A stretch of DNA of 64,000 nt, taken from NCBI GenBank assembly GCA_937625935.1, contig OW569395.1:243065-307064 (forward strand), written 5' to 3'. Position 1 is the stretch's first letter; the number at the start of each line of letters is the position of its first letter. This DNA comes from Tetramitus jugosus (taxonomy: Eukaryota; Heterolobosea; Eutetramitea; Acrasida; Vahlkampfiidae). Made by a program: the position numbers and the translations under genes. The notes beneath the pieces are model-generated. The model worked only from the letters and a program-made list of their open reading frames with translations. It had not been told where the DNA came from and did no database searches. Positions 31,901 to 39,877 of this stretch are shown here, in pieces.

Positions 31901-34900
31901 TACCTCCAGGTCGCTATCGGTTTGAACTTTTATTCACAAAGGAAGCTCGGTCGTCATCTGCCCAGACAACAATAGAACTTGTAGAAAATGCAGTTCCAAT
32001 TGTTACAATTTATCCTGTAGTCGAAAAAGTTGATCCTGCTGAGCGTTTGGTTCTTCGTTCTTCGGTGTCCACCTCAAAACCTGATTCCGCATTTAGGTTG
32101 AGATGGTCAGTAGTGAGTGGAGATCTTGCATTGACAAAACAGACTGTCGATAGTCCCATTGACAGAAAATTACTATCTATTAGAGCCAATACGTTGACTG
32201 AAGGGCAACGATATACCTTAAGATTAGAGGCTACAGATGAAGAAGGAACAGGATCTTCTGAAATTACAATTGTTGTGAATTCTGCACCTAATGTTGGTCT
32301 GTTCTCGGTGAACCCTCCCGTAACACATGCATTTTCTCCTATAGAGCTCTCTTGCTCACAGTTTTCAGATGATGACGGCCCTCTACACTACCTTTTTGGA
32401 TATCTGAATGAGAATTCCAGGTTTATTCCATTCAACATCAGACCATCTCTCTCGAACAGATATCAAGTTCAGAATTCTCCACCAGGATATGGCCCTAGTA
32501 ATGAAATAACATTTGTGGTTAAGGTTTTTGATTCATATGGAGCTTCTACATTATCCAAAGTAATGGGTATCGCCAAACCTTACTCACCAACCAATCAAAC
32601 AGAATTGATTGCGTTTTTCAACAACCAAGTGAAAGATTTAAGGTACATGGAGGCGGAGGATATTGCGAATATTGCAACAACACTTCCATCTCTGCTATCT
32701 TCTAAATCTGAAAATAACTCATATGCTTCTCAATTACGAGAATCAATAGTTACATCGCTTGTGGATTCGTACCAAAAAGACGCCACTCCTTCCTCAAAAT
32801 TTAGTTTAGAGAAAGTGACTTCTGCTATAGAAATTATTCTAAGCGACCCCAATCAAAATACTGGCGATACTATTGTAACATCTAGGAACTTTGTTAGTGC
32901 AGTATTAGATGAAATTGTTGACGCAAAGAAATATAGCTTAACAATCATCGAAAATATTGGTAATACAATCTCGAACTGGTTGTCTACTATTTCGCTGAAG
33001 ATAGCGACCAATACCGAAACATTCTCGATGAAAAATGTAACTCAAAGCACAGAAATGATCACTAAAGTAACTAACGCGATGTTAGCCAATGCATATTCAG
33101 GTGTTGAGGGACAAGAGATCACAACATCAACTTTTTCTGCAGTTGTAATGAAGGAACAACCAACTTCTCTTGATCAATTAGCGATTCGGTTGAATAATGA
33201 TGAGTCACAATCTCAAAATACAACCATTATGCTTCCAGTTTTCAACAGCTCATATGGAGGAGTCGCTGATATATTTTCCGGCTCGGACGATGTAGGTATT
33301 CGAGTGATCATTAATGAATTTAATGCGTACTTTCACTCAGCTTCTTCTGAAAATATTACGACCCCGGTATTATCTCTCCAATTTCTCTCAGATAGTGGTG
33401 AGGTTTATCATGTTTCAAACTTATCCGAGCCAATTATTTTCATTCTAACAGTACCAGACGGGTTGGATCTCGCACAACTTAATTTTAATGAATCAGAAGC
33501 CGGATTGCGTCCAGTCTGTAAATACTGGGATACGAGATATTCAGCTTGGAATAGTACAGGATGTACAGCTATCAATGTGACTGAAACAACTGTCACTTGT
33601 GCCTGCACTCACACCACTGACTTTTCTGCTTTTGTTGATTACGTTGTCCCTTCCTTTAATGTTTTGACCAGAGATGATTGGAGAAATATTGTCAATTTGA
33701 ATAAGGATAATATGCTCACAGCAGTTGTTATTTCTGTTATGGCAGGTGTCTATATTCTTCTCGTAATTTTTGTTCTACTGTTGAAATACTTCATATTCCG
33801 GAGTACGAATCAGATCATTGAAGAATCACAGAAGACAGAAAATAAGAAAGAGAATGGAATAGTTCGTTCTGTGTTGGAAGAATTCAAATCTGAGCACTTG
33901 TATCTATCGATGTTCTTCAAGAACGAAGGAAAGGAGCACTTCAGTCTGATTCAAAAGTTGACATGTGTTTATATTTCCATTCTGGGATGTATGACTGGTA
34001 ATGCTTTGACATTTGGACAAGATGTCAAGAATGAAACACAATGGATTGTTTCTTCTATTGTGGCAGAATTGTGTCAGGCTCCAATTACTATTATGTTTAT
34101 TTTCCTGTTTGTGATGACTGCACCAAGAGCTTGGAAAAGAACAACGAATAACTCAGAATCACTGCAATCAGCAATTGCTGATGAAACTGAAATACCAGAT
34201 GTTCATGTAGTTAAAATACCGTCTGCAGATTCTGAAATAGTTGTCATCTTACATCCTCACTCCCTAGCTAGGGATGATCTCACAACTGACTCTCGGGAAA
34301 CAGCTTTATTGTCCAAGTCAAGCAAGTTGGCTTACTATATCAATCAGTACAAAGAAAAGAGAGAAGTGATTCTGGACAAATTAGATGGCTTTGCTGGAAA
34401 AATATCATTAGTGCTCACAGATTGGTTTTCGAGAATTACATGGCAATCAAGTGTGTTCATAGTATTACTGACAATTCTATACTTTGGAGTGGTTGTTGGA
34501 ATTGTATTCATTGTCCCATTGGTTTTTGATTGGTTCAAGGGAGATCATCAGGTTGGATTGGGCGTATTCTTTGCGATTGTATATTTTGTCTCGATGGAAG
34601 TAATTTACTTGAGACTCCGATTTTCTAAGTTCAAACAAGGTGAGGTACCAAGCTGGAAATTAACAAGATTTGGTTTTGTGCTTGCTGGGAGTGTAATTGT
34701 CATTGCAGGTTTAGTTGTTATTGCTATGATTCCCGTCATTACTCTTGTGACACCAAAGAAGCACAAGTGGTACATCAAGAATATCATAATAGTCGTAGGA
34801 ACTGGCATTATTATGATTGCAGCAATCGTCTGGTGTATAGTTTTATCTCGACCCTGGAACAGAGAAGATGTGCTTGATGAAGATGAATATGATTCTATCA

Positions 34901-35382
34901 TCATGGAAGAAGCGAAATCGTTCCCAATATCTACCAATGGAGTCAACACGGATGGAACAAAGAAATCTGACAAGAAGTGGAAAGCCCTGTTTTATTATGT
35001 CGCCAAGTATTACAACTCTCCGTTTTGGTTTCCATGGTGGTTCCTCATTATCATTTATGGTTTAGCCGCCGTTTATATTGTGCTATGTAGCTATTGTCTG
35101 GTATTGTATGGTATTAAGTTTGATTCACACAAGGATAGTCATGGAATTGGACAGTCAAAGAGTTGGCTTCTGGGAAGTGGAGTTGGAGTGACTCAAGACA
35201 TCTTCCTCAAGGGTCCCATCGAGTTTCTGTTCAAAAACGTTCTGTTGATATTGATGATCAAGTTTTTGGATACTCTTTTCTTTGTGAAACGGAGAGTTGT
35301 TCAGGAGAGTGCAATTCAAGAGCAGGAGAATAGAGAAAATTTACCTGGTGAGGTCGGGCCCCTAGAGAAGCAGGAAACATGA
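28909..35382 (+). CDS. Giant EGF/REJ/GPS receptor with PKD1-like membrane region
   Basis: A 2157-residue single-exon protein. I start at the ATG at 28909, which gives a classic signal peptide (about 1-29); the open frame extends 70 codons upstream without a signal. About 30-50 and 350-610 hold tenascin-type EGF modules (repeats like CSGHGSCSSTDVCNC). About 620-1290 are beta-rich REJ/PKD-like repeats (DASSSYDPDG, LRLEATDEEG). A GAIN domain ends in a GPS site near 1530-1575 with W...W...GC...C.C.HTTDF, the autoproteolysis signature. About nine membrane helices follow from 1599, starting with a polycystin-1-like order of TM, cytosolic loop and 'FSLIQKLTCVYISILG'. A surface adhesion/mechanosensory receptor is likely. 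Confidence 0.82.
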   Translation: MDHSTTKLRFLFLFLVFLCFTTSNVHSQECGGHGSLVGGQCVCFASWAGLNCTDSILWESCIPEEIDGCLSVYYSDVLVSGDYSVMGSLTQSGFDYVDWYGASMLEWSGNRIYRRFNKPLGSGYGFSVSEANSQWQDNLLLIRPNSTMFDSHVQYFVSDSSNKISATWHPVTRPMVTFVSQYYNGSVRVTGASNIQYDIASDLLTMNLNSVGWAFSDFNVTTNQILRSNWISVKPGVIDPRVCHGEAFGINVTSTDSGRIVINMNHCNFPRVPVVFNSLVSDCDLGGVSGANHIIDPSELEAFIEIRGSNLSTLVSGCNITSRWVAIIPDQNTTCTNGTNSLLCSGTGSCLLDSKKRFGTCLCDQGWTGPSCEIAVTIGCNAHFHNSSSACSSHGNCGLSGKCSCLPGYDGSDCEHLIRCFGIESSNRLVCSGHGSCSSTDVCNCHTSWTGKDCSIPLCGSKNSTDPLVCSGRGSCVSPDHCVCKSNDQGHWSGQYCETCSLGYQGKNCTEAFCNSTVCSNKGSCTTLNTCDCYSNSSIGQWSGVNCEKCLDNYYGLDCLSYCDPVRSCSGHGYCSPTGECSCFRSDNMGHFIGPNCSTCYPGYYGQFCQNSAREFKFSSRGDRLVGQFTHAARYLPQTKYISQIDCAVILDDISLNLVGTGARCIWPVPESASFEIIFGENANFNIGNSLVVDILVTIGNVSLGKRFQQLVVLPPASGVTPPVSMINAPLSIGQCDDLILDGSSSGDYTRRSLIYGWKVLSGTGTAAMNQYLIQHNTSRVTVPSEFLTPGDRYVFQLIVTNFMNISSKISQVSIEILQQPAPIAQIVGPQLQEIFPMQFFKLEGRTLTSSCFSNTSDIIYSWSQTTGTLVSGQATGKNLLFPPGSFQATGVDTKYEFVLTTSIKSNPSVYTRKSVTVLVKTRSLVAVISGGNFKQAVSSPLILDASSSYDPDGVPSAATYKWYCFSAITNGLCNLDAQSEAILSTNTNKLSLPASFLPPGRYRFELLFTKEARSSSAQTTIELVENAVPIVTIYPVVEKVDPAERLVLRSSVSTSKPDSAFRLRWSVVSGDLALTKQTVDSPIDRKLLSIRANTLTEGQRYTLRLEATDEEGTGSSEITIVVNSAPNVGLFSVNPPVTHAFSPIELSCSQFSDDDGPLHYLFGYLNENSRFIPFNIRPSLSNRYQVQNSPPGYGPSNEITFVVKVFDSYGASTLSKVMGIAKPYSPTNQTELIAFFNNQVKDLRYMEAEDIANIATTLPSLLSSKSENNSYASQLRESIVTSLVDSYQKDATPSSKFSLEKVTSAIEIILSDPNQNTGDTIVTSRNFVSAVLDEIVDAKKYSLTIIENIGNTISNWLSTISLKIATNTETFSMKNVTQSTEMITKVTNAMLANAYSGVEGQEITTSTFSAVVMKEQPTSLDQLAIRLNNDESQSQNTTIMLPVFNSSYGGVADIFSGSDDVGIRVIINEFNAYFHSASSENITTPVLSLQFLSDSGEVYHVSNLSEPIIFILTVPDGLDLAQLNFNESEAGLRPVCKYWDTRYSAWNSTGCTAINVTETTVTCACTHTTDFSAFVDYVVPSFNVLTRDDWRNIVNLNKDNMLTAVVISVMAGVYILLVIFVLLLKYFIFRSTNQIIEESQKTENKKENGIVRSVLEEFKSEHLYLSMFFKNEGKEHFSLIQKLTCVYISILGCMTGNALTFGQDVKNETQWIVSSIVAELCQAPITIMFIFLFVMTAPRAWKRTTNNSESLQSAIADETEIPDVHVVKIPSADSEIVVILHPHSLARDDLTTDSRETALLSKSSKLAYYINQYKEKREVILDKLDGFAGKISLVLTDWFSRITWQSSVFIVLLTILYFGVVVGIVFIVPLVFDWFKGDHQVGLGVFFAIVYFVSMEVIYLRLRFSKFKQGEVPSWKLTRFGFVLAGSVIVIAGLVVIAMIPVITLVTPKKHKWYIKNIIIVVGTGIIMIAAIVWCIVLSRPWNREDVLDEDEYDSIIMEEAKSFPISTNGVNTDGTKKSDKKWKALFYYVAKYYNSPFWFPWWFLIIIYGLAAVYIVLCSYCLVLYGIKFDSHKDSHGIGQSKSWLLGSGVGVTQDIFLKGPIEFLFKNVLLILMIKFLDTLFFVKRRVVQESAIQEQENRENLPGEVGPLEKQET

Positions 35383-35469
35383 GGAAGAAAGGGAAAACTG
35401 CAAAAAGTCGAAGCTAAATAAATTGGTTTCCGTAAATGAACGCCCCTTTTGAAAAAAGAAACAAAAAAA

Positions 35470-37125
35470 ATGATCGGGACTCTACTGTTTGTTGGTATTG
35501 GGACATGGTATTTTCTCTCTCTAATGATATCCAGAAGGAAATGGGAGTGGATTGAAAGAGACATTGAGAAGAACATCCAAGATTCTCTGAAGAAGGGACC
35601 TATTTTGATGAGTATCCAAGGGAAAAGAAGAATTGGCAAGTGTTCTACTACTTTACAATTGTTGGATTCTCTTCACCTCCCCTACTTGATAATCTATGTT
35701 GCGAAAGATGAAAAATTTATGGTGCGTAGGTTCAGGCTGTCACTGGGGTGTGAAATTCGTAAGCTTCCTGAAGTAATCCCTGCATTGTGGAGGCGCATTA
35801 GAGAAGGTACAGTATTCGTTCTGAAGGAGACACAAAACTGCTCCAGCAATTTTCAACTCTTAATTCAAGAGCTAGCAGACAGAATTACACTTGAGAGACC
35901 ACGTGGAGGACTCATTGTCATGGGTTCTTATCAACCAAATGTTGATAGTCATCCACTACATGGGTTTGATAATGTGTTCAATGTCGAAACCTTCAATACC
36001 CGTGAATGGAAACAACTCATGGACAAACAATGGATATCGAAACCTCAACTCATGTTAACTCTGTTCTCGTTATTTGGAGGCAATCCCCATCTGTACAGAT
36101 TATGTTTTGACAAAATGAAGGTGAACAACAAAACCACGAGAGCAGAAATATTGAAGAATGTTATTGATGGTGGGAATCAGAGCATGGTCAAGAACATCAT
36201 GAGAGTTGATGACGAAGAGGGCATGTCGGGACAAAATTCTATAGAAACACAGGTGCCATTTGACAATGATACATCATATCCATTGCTACAGCTAATCACT
36301 GGTGTGAAGGAAACCAAGGTAAGGTTGCTGGATGGTAGAATCTTGGATGTACATGATGATTTTGGAGATATGGATGACTTTGAGGAGAAGCAACTTCAAT
36401 CATGGATAAGAAGCATTGTTAAGGACCGATGTCACTATGAAATACAACCCTTCCCTCATAGAGACTTTAACTTCCTCAAAAAAGTCACCCCACATCTGCA
36501 ATGTGGGAAATTGAAAGGTGTCGACACTGGTATTGATTTGACCTGCAAATTTGCGAATCGAAAGAATGGATCGAGAAGACAAACTCTTGTATTATGTTCT
36601 GTGAAGAGGCAGTTCAATCAATTGGACTGTATCAATATGATTTCACATGTAGAGGAGTTTACGAAACTAGAGAATACCAACAATACGGATATCATCTTAG
36701 TCTTCATAGGTGCTGAGGCGACTTGGAAACAGAAATTTGATTTTGTGAGCAGGTGTCCAATGAAATATCCGTGTTATGCTTTCGATCTTCGTGATATGTT
36801 ACATTTCCCCCGCTTCATTAACTTTGATTTAAGGCGTTCTGTAACTTCATTCATGTTCAAAGTACGACAGGAATGGAAAAGAAACTCATATATAATTGAT
36901 AAGAAGATCCAACAGCCTGCTTCAAAAACACCTGTACCTGTTCAGAAGGAACCTGGAAATGAGAGGTCACTTGCGACTAAAAACTCGGAACCAATTCAGA
37001 CTTCTGAACAGTCAGATCCCACAACAATAACCCAGCCACCAACTGCGTGCTCGTGTTCATGTACTCCCCAACCGAAATTATTAATGAGGATCATTCGAAC
37101 CGAGGGGAACTACTTTGGCCAATAA
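35470..37125 (+). CDS. Membrane-anchored archaeal-type ATPase with degenerate Walker A
   Basis: A 551-residue protein starting at the ATG at 35470, 87 bp after the receptor gene. Residues 3-20 are one membrane helix. GKRRIGKC (51-58) is a Walker A loop with Cys in place of the Ser/Thr that binds Mg2+. Downstream GSYQPN, FNTREWKQLMD and FGGNPHLYR follow the archaeal ATPase/DUF234 family (STAND-related P-loop proteins). The C-terminal third (VDTGIDLTCKFANR ... LVLCSVKR) resembles a PD-(D/E)XK nuclease-like core, as in DUF234. The family is common in archaea and sporadic in eukaryotes. Role unknown; loss of the P-loop Ser/Thr suggests weak or no hydrolysis. Confidence 0.6.
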   Translation: MIGTLLFVGIGTWYFLSLMISRRKWEWIERDIEKNIQDSLKKGPILMSIQGKRRIGKCSTTLQLLDSLHLPYLIIYVAKDEKFMVRRFRLSLGCEIRKLPEVIPALWRRIREGTVFVLKETQNCSSNFQLLIQELADRITLERPRGGLIVMGSYQPNVDSHPLHGFDNVFNVETFNTREWKQLMDKQWISKPQLMLTLFSLFGGNPHLYRLCFDKMKVNNKTTRAEILKNVIDGGNQSMVKNIMRVDDEEGMSGQNSIETQVPFDNDTSYPLLQLITGVKETKVRLLDGRILDVHDDFGDMDDFEEKQLQSWIRSIVKDRCHYEIQPFPHRDFNFLKKVTPHLQCGKLKGVDTGIDLTCKFANRKNGSRRQTLVLCSVKRQFNQLDCINMISHVEEFTKLENTNNTDIILVFIGAEATWKQKFDFVSRCPMKYPCYAFDLRDMLHFPRFINFDLRRSVTSFMFKVRQEWKRNSYIIDKKIQQPASKTPVPVQKEPGNERSLATKNSEPIQTSEQSDPTTITQPPTACSCSCTPQPKLLMRIIRTEGNYFGQ

Positions 37126-37496
37126 AAACCATCTCATGTAGTGAGTTCATCTGCTATTGAAGTCAGGAGTCCACCAGATGGATCGGATGTTTAAAAACTC
37201 AGGTGTCCAAAATCTTCTGCTCTAAAAAATGTCACGAGTGTCCTCAATCCTACTCTTAGGATTGATACATGTACTGCAATCCAAATTGTGGGACTGCCTT
37301 GTAAAGCTTCGTGAATCATGGGATGCTTGTCCTTACTGACAGATTTACCCTTTATCGTCAATTCACAATCTCAGGATCACCGATAGATAGCTGATGATTT
37401 GTCTTTGGAATAAATTTATCCCGATGTGGCTGACTATTCGACATCCAGGAGAGTTGAGATGATGAAACTTCCTCTCCAAGTGGCATGAAACGAAAA
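37126..37496. other. Convergent intergenic gap
   Basis: 370 bp between the 3' ends of two convergent genes. No gene or structured element seen. Confidence 0.4.
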
Positions 37497-39326
37497 CTAC
37501 GACGGGTCATTTTTATTGACCTTGTTGTCTGGTTTCTTTGTTTCACCCAAAAAGTATTTGTCAGCAATTGGTTGATTATTTTCCCTAGTTTCAAACCTTT
37601 TGAATCCATCTCCAAGCTTTGGTTTGCCTGCCTCAACATACCATTCTAGGGCCGAGTTGTAATTTCGAGCAATCTTTCCCATGACACCCTTACAAACTTT
37701 CTTGAAAGTCCACATTGACAAGGCACTGTCACTATCCAGTCGACCTCCCATGTTCGACGCAATCATATTATTTACATAACACTTATTCTCCTCAACTGTT
37801 TCTATCATTGTCCACGAGTAGTTTCTCATTGTAACTACCTTTTCATTTTGTGGTTCAGGTCTGCCAACGAGGTCAAAATACTTGCTCCTTATGACTGGCT
37901 TATTCAATTCATAGTAGGTTTTGGTGGTTGAATCGTAGACTGACGATGAGCTGAAATAGGAGATTCTATTTTTCACAAATGGGAGAGCAATCTGTGTCGT
38001 GTGATTGAGGAGAATACTATGGAACATTTCTTGATTCCTCACTTCGTCCTCCAGTGGATCATTTGCCTCCATATTATCATTGTCACCAATGGTCTGAAGA
38101 TCATCATCCTCACCAATGTCATCAATCTCACCACATTCCCTCTTCTTATCCTTTGTTTTTCCGAATATATCCATATCTTCTCTGGGTGCCAACAGAAACA
38201 TGTCAGCATATTCAGTTTCCAGAGAGAAAATCATGGCATGCTTCTCCGTGCTATTCATCAGATGATGTAAATCAGAAGCAGAACAATCCATATTGAAAAA
38301 CACCTTTAAGAGTTTCATCTTTCCGTACTTGCGGTCTGTTTGCGCATCTGTAACTCTCAGTTGACCCAAGAACAGCATGAATGATTTCACATATTTTCCT
38401 TCGACTCTCTCATTGTGAAAGAGTTCCCACTGAACACCGTCTCTGGCCAAATTTTTAGCCATTGCTACATCCTTGCTTGAAATGAACGCTCGTTCCTCAT
38501 CCTTGATATTGTATACCATTTGCTTGAGTTGAGACTTGTGTGTCGCAATCTTTTCCAATTCACTCTGCTTCTTGTACTGTTTTCGAACAAAATCTAGCCA
38601 CGATTCACTTCTTACGAACCGAACAAACGAGTCCTTCTCCAAAGTCCTCAGTATAGATGACAGTGCCGATTGAAAGATTTGAAAGGCTTCCATTGACAAT
38701 GGATCCATCAAACGATCCTTGTTCTCAACAGCAGCTGCACACGTCGAAGAAGAAGAAGACGACGATGATGCAGCAGTTACGTTCGATGTCGACAGAGAAA
38801 GACCTCCCATTGTCAACGGAAAGTAATACTGCCTATGAAGATGAAGTATCGTTGTCGTATGCGTCGCAGTCGTATTCGTGTTTGACGACGTTGTTACATT
38901 GCTGTTCCTTGTGTGAACACCACTTCCATGATTGGATATCGACATGGATGTTGTTTCACTATGATCCGCAGCAGCAGCATCAGCATCAACAAAATATTCA
39001 GCATCATCATTATCAACCATTGCCAGGAATGAATCCAATGCTTGTTCCACAGTCTTACTTGTCTCTGCACTCACATTAATCTGTTGTTTGCTCAGAGAAG
39101 AGAAATAGGTTGAAAAGATGGTTTGAGTCAACTGCCGTAACGCTGACTTCTTGTTTTCGAGCAGAATGGATTGACAGCTCTCCCAGAACAGCAAGCCCTC
39201 ACTATTGAACTCTTTTTGGAGAAAAAGCTTATATTGGTGTCGGGCAGCAGTGTCACACAGGATTTCCTTGAAATGGAATTGATACTCATGGATCTTGAGT
39301 TTCTTTTGGGCCTTCTTCATGGACAT
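37497..39326 (-). CDS. RGS-START fusion protein
   Basis: A 609-residue protein from the ATG at 39326. Residues 14-60 are the first half of an RGS domain (FHFKEILCDTAARHQYKLFL then EFNSEGLLFWESC). A Ser/Thr/Asn/His-rich insertion of about 100 residues splits the domain, and the second half resumes near 205-255 (MEAFQIFQSAL, RTLEKDSFVRFVRSESW). The C-terminal 320 residues look like a START lipid-binding domain (QWELFHNERVEGKYVKSFM ... YSWTMIETVEEN). RGS domains speed GTP hydrolysis by G-alpha; START binds lipids, so the protein may tie G-protein signalling to membranes. The frame is open above the ATG to 39395. Confidence 0.72.
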   Translation of the reverse strand: MSMKKAQKKLKIHEYQFHFKEILCDTAARHQYKLFLQKEFNSEGLLFWESCQSILLENKKSALRQLTQTIFSTYFSSLSKQQINVSAETSKTVEQALDSFLAMVDNDDAEYFVDADAAAADHSETTSMSISNHGSGVHTRNSNVTTSSNTNTTATHTTTILHLHRQYYFPLTMGGLSLSTSNVTAASSSSSSSSTCAAAVENKDRLMDPLSMEAFQIFQSALSSILRTLEKDSFVRFVRSESWLDFVRKQYKKQSELEKIATHKSQLKQMVYNIKDEERAFISSKDVAMAKNLARDGVQWELFHNERVEGKYVKSFMLFLGQLRVTDAQTDRKYGKMKLLKVFFNMDCSASDLHHLMNSTEKHAMIFSLETEYADMFLLAPREDMDIFGKTKDKKRECGEIDDIGEDDDLQTIGDNDNMEANDPLEDEVRNQEMFHSILLNHTTQIALPFVKNRISYFSSSSVYDSTTKTYYELNKPVIRSKYFDLVGRPEPQNEKVVTMRNYSWTMIETVEENKCYVNNMIASNMGGRLDSDSALSMWTFKKVCKGVMGKIARNYNSALEWYVEAGKPKLGDGFKRFETRENNQPIADKYFLGETKKPDNKVNKNDPS

Positions 39327-39410
39327 TCTTTTTTGAATAATTGTCTTCTTGTTTGTGTGCTCTCTCACAAGTGAAAATTCAGCGAATCTGAACAATCTAT
39401 TCGGTAGGTT

Positions 39411-39444
39411 TCCAAAAACGGTAATTTACCAACACCGTTTTTGG
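39411..39444. repeat. 10-bp inverted repeat in divergent promoter
   Basis: CCAAAAACGG (39411-39420) and its exact complement at 39435-39444, with an inner GGTAATTTACC near-palindrome. It lies about 85 bp upstream of the RGS-START ATG and could form a cruciform or bind a dimer. Confidence 0.7.
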
Positions 39445-39612
39445 TCCAGACGGATATTTCGCTACGGTATCTTCATGTTGCGTTTTTGCCAAAGTAGTTC
39501 CAATCCAAACCAGGAAAACAAAAAGAACTCAACACGGCGCACTACTGTTCATTGTTCATTACAGCGGGGTTGATTTTAAAAAAGGAGTGCCAATCTCATA
39601 TGGAGATGAGCG

Positions 39613-39825
39613 ATGGATAAACTGATGTCATTCACAGGCAAGAGTTTCCTCATATGTGAGCCGGTTGCTCCAATGTCCGATGAGAGTCACATAAACAACC
39701 TATCGGATGACACGAACGCCATTTTGCGGTATCTTCGAAGTACTACTTCCACTATTATGGTATGTTTGGAAAATCAGGGGCGCTCGCTCGGAGCGCTGGC
39801 ACCAGAACAGTCAACTTACAAATAA
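39613..39825 (+). CDS. Possible small protein or upstream ORF
   Basis: 70 codons from ATG, with protein-like composition (LSDDTNAILRYLRSTTSTI). A GTATGT donor-like site lies at 39759. It sits 52 bp before the secreted-protein gene and might be an upstream ORF or an exon. Not recognised. Confidence 0.25.
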   Translation: MDKLMSFTGKSFLICEPVAPMSDESHINNLSDDTNAILRYLRSTTSTIMVCLENQGRSLGALAPEQSTYK

Positions 39826-39877
39826 TTCTGAAGGACAAACAAACAACAACATATTTACACACAGCTACAACAACAAG

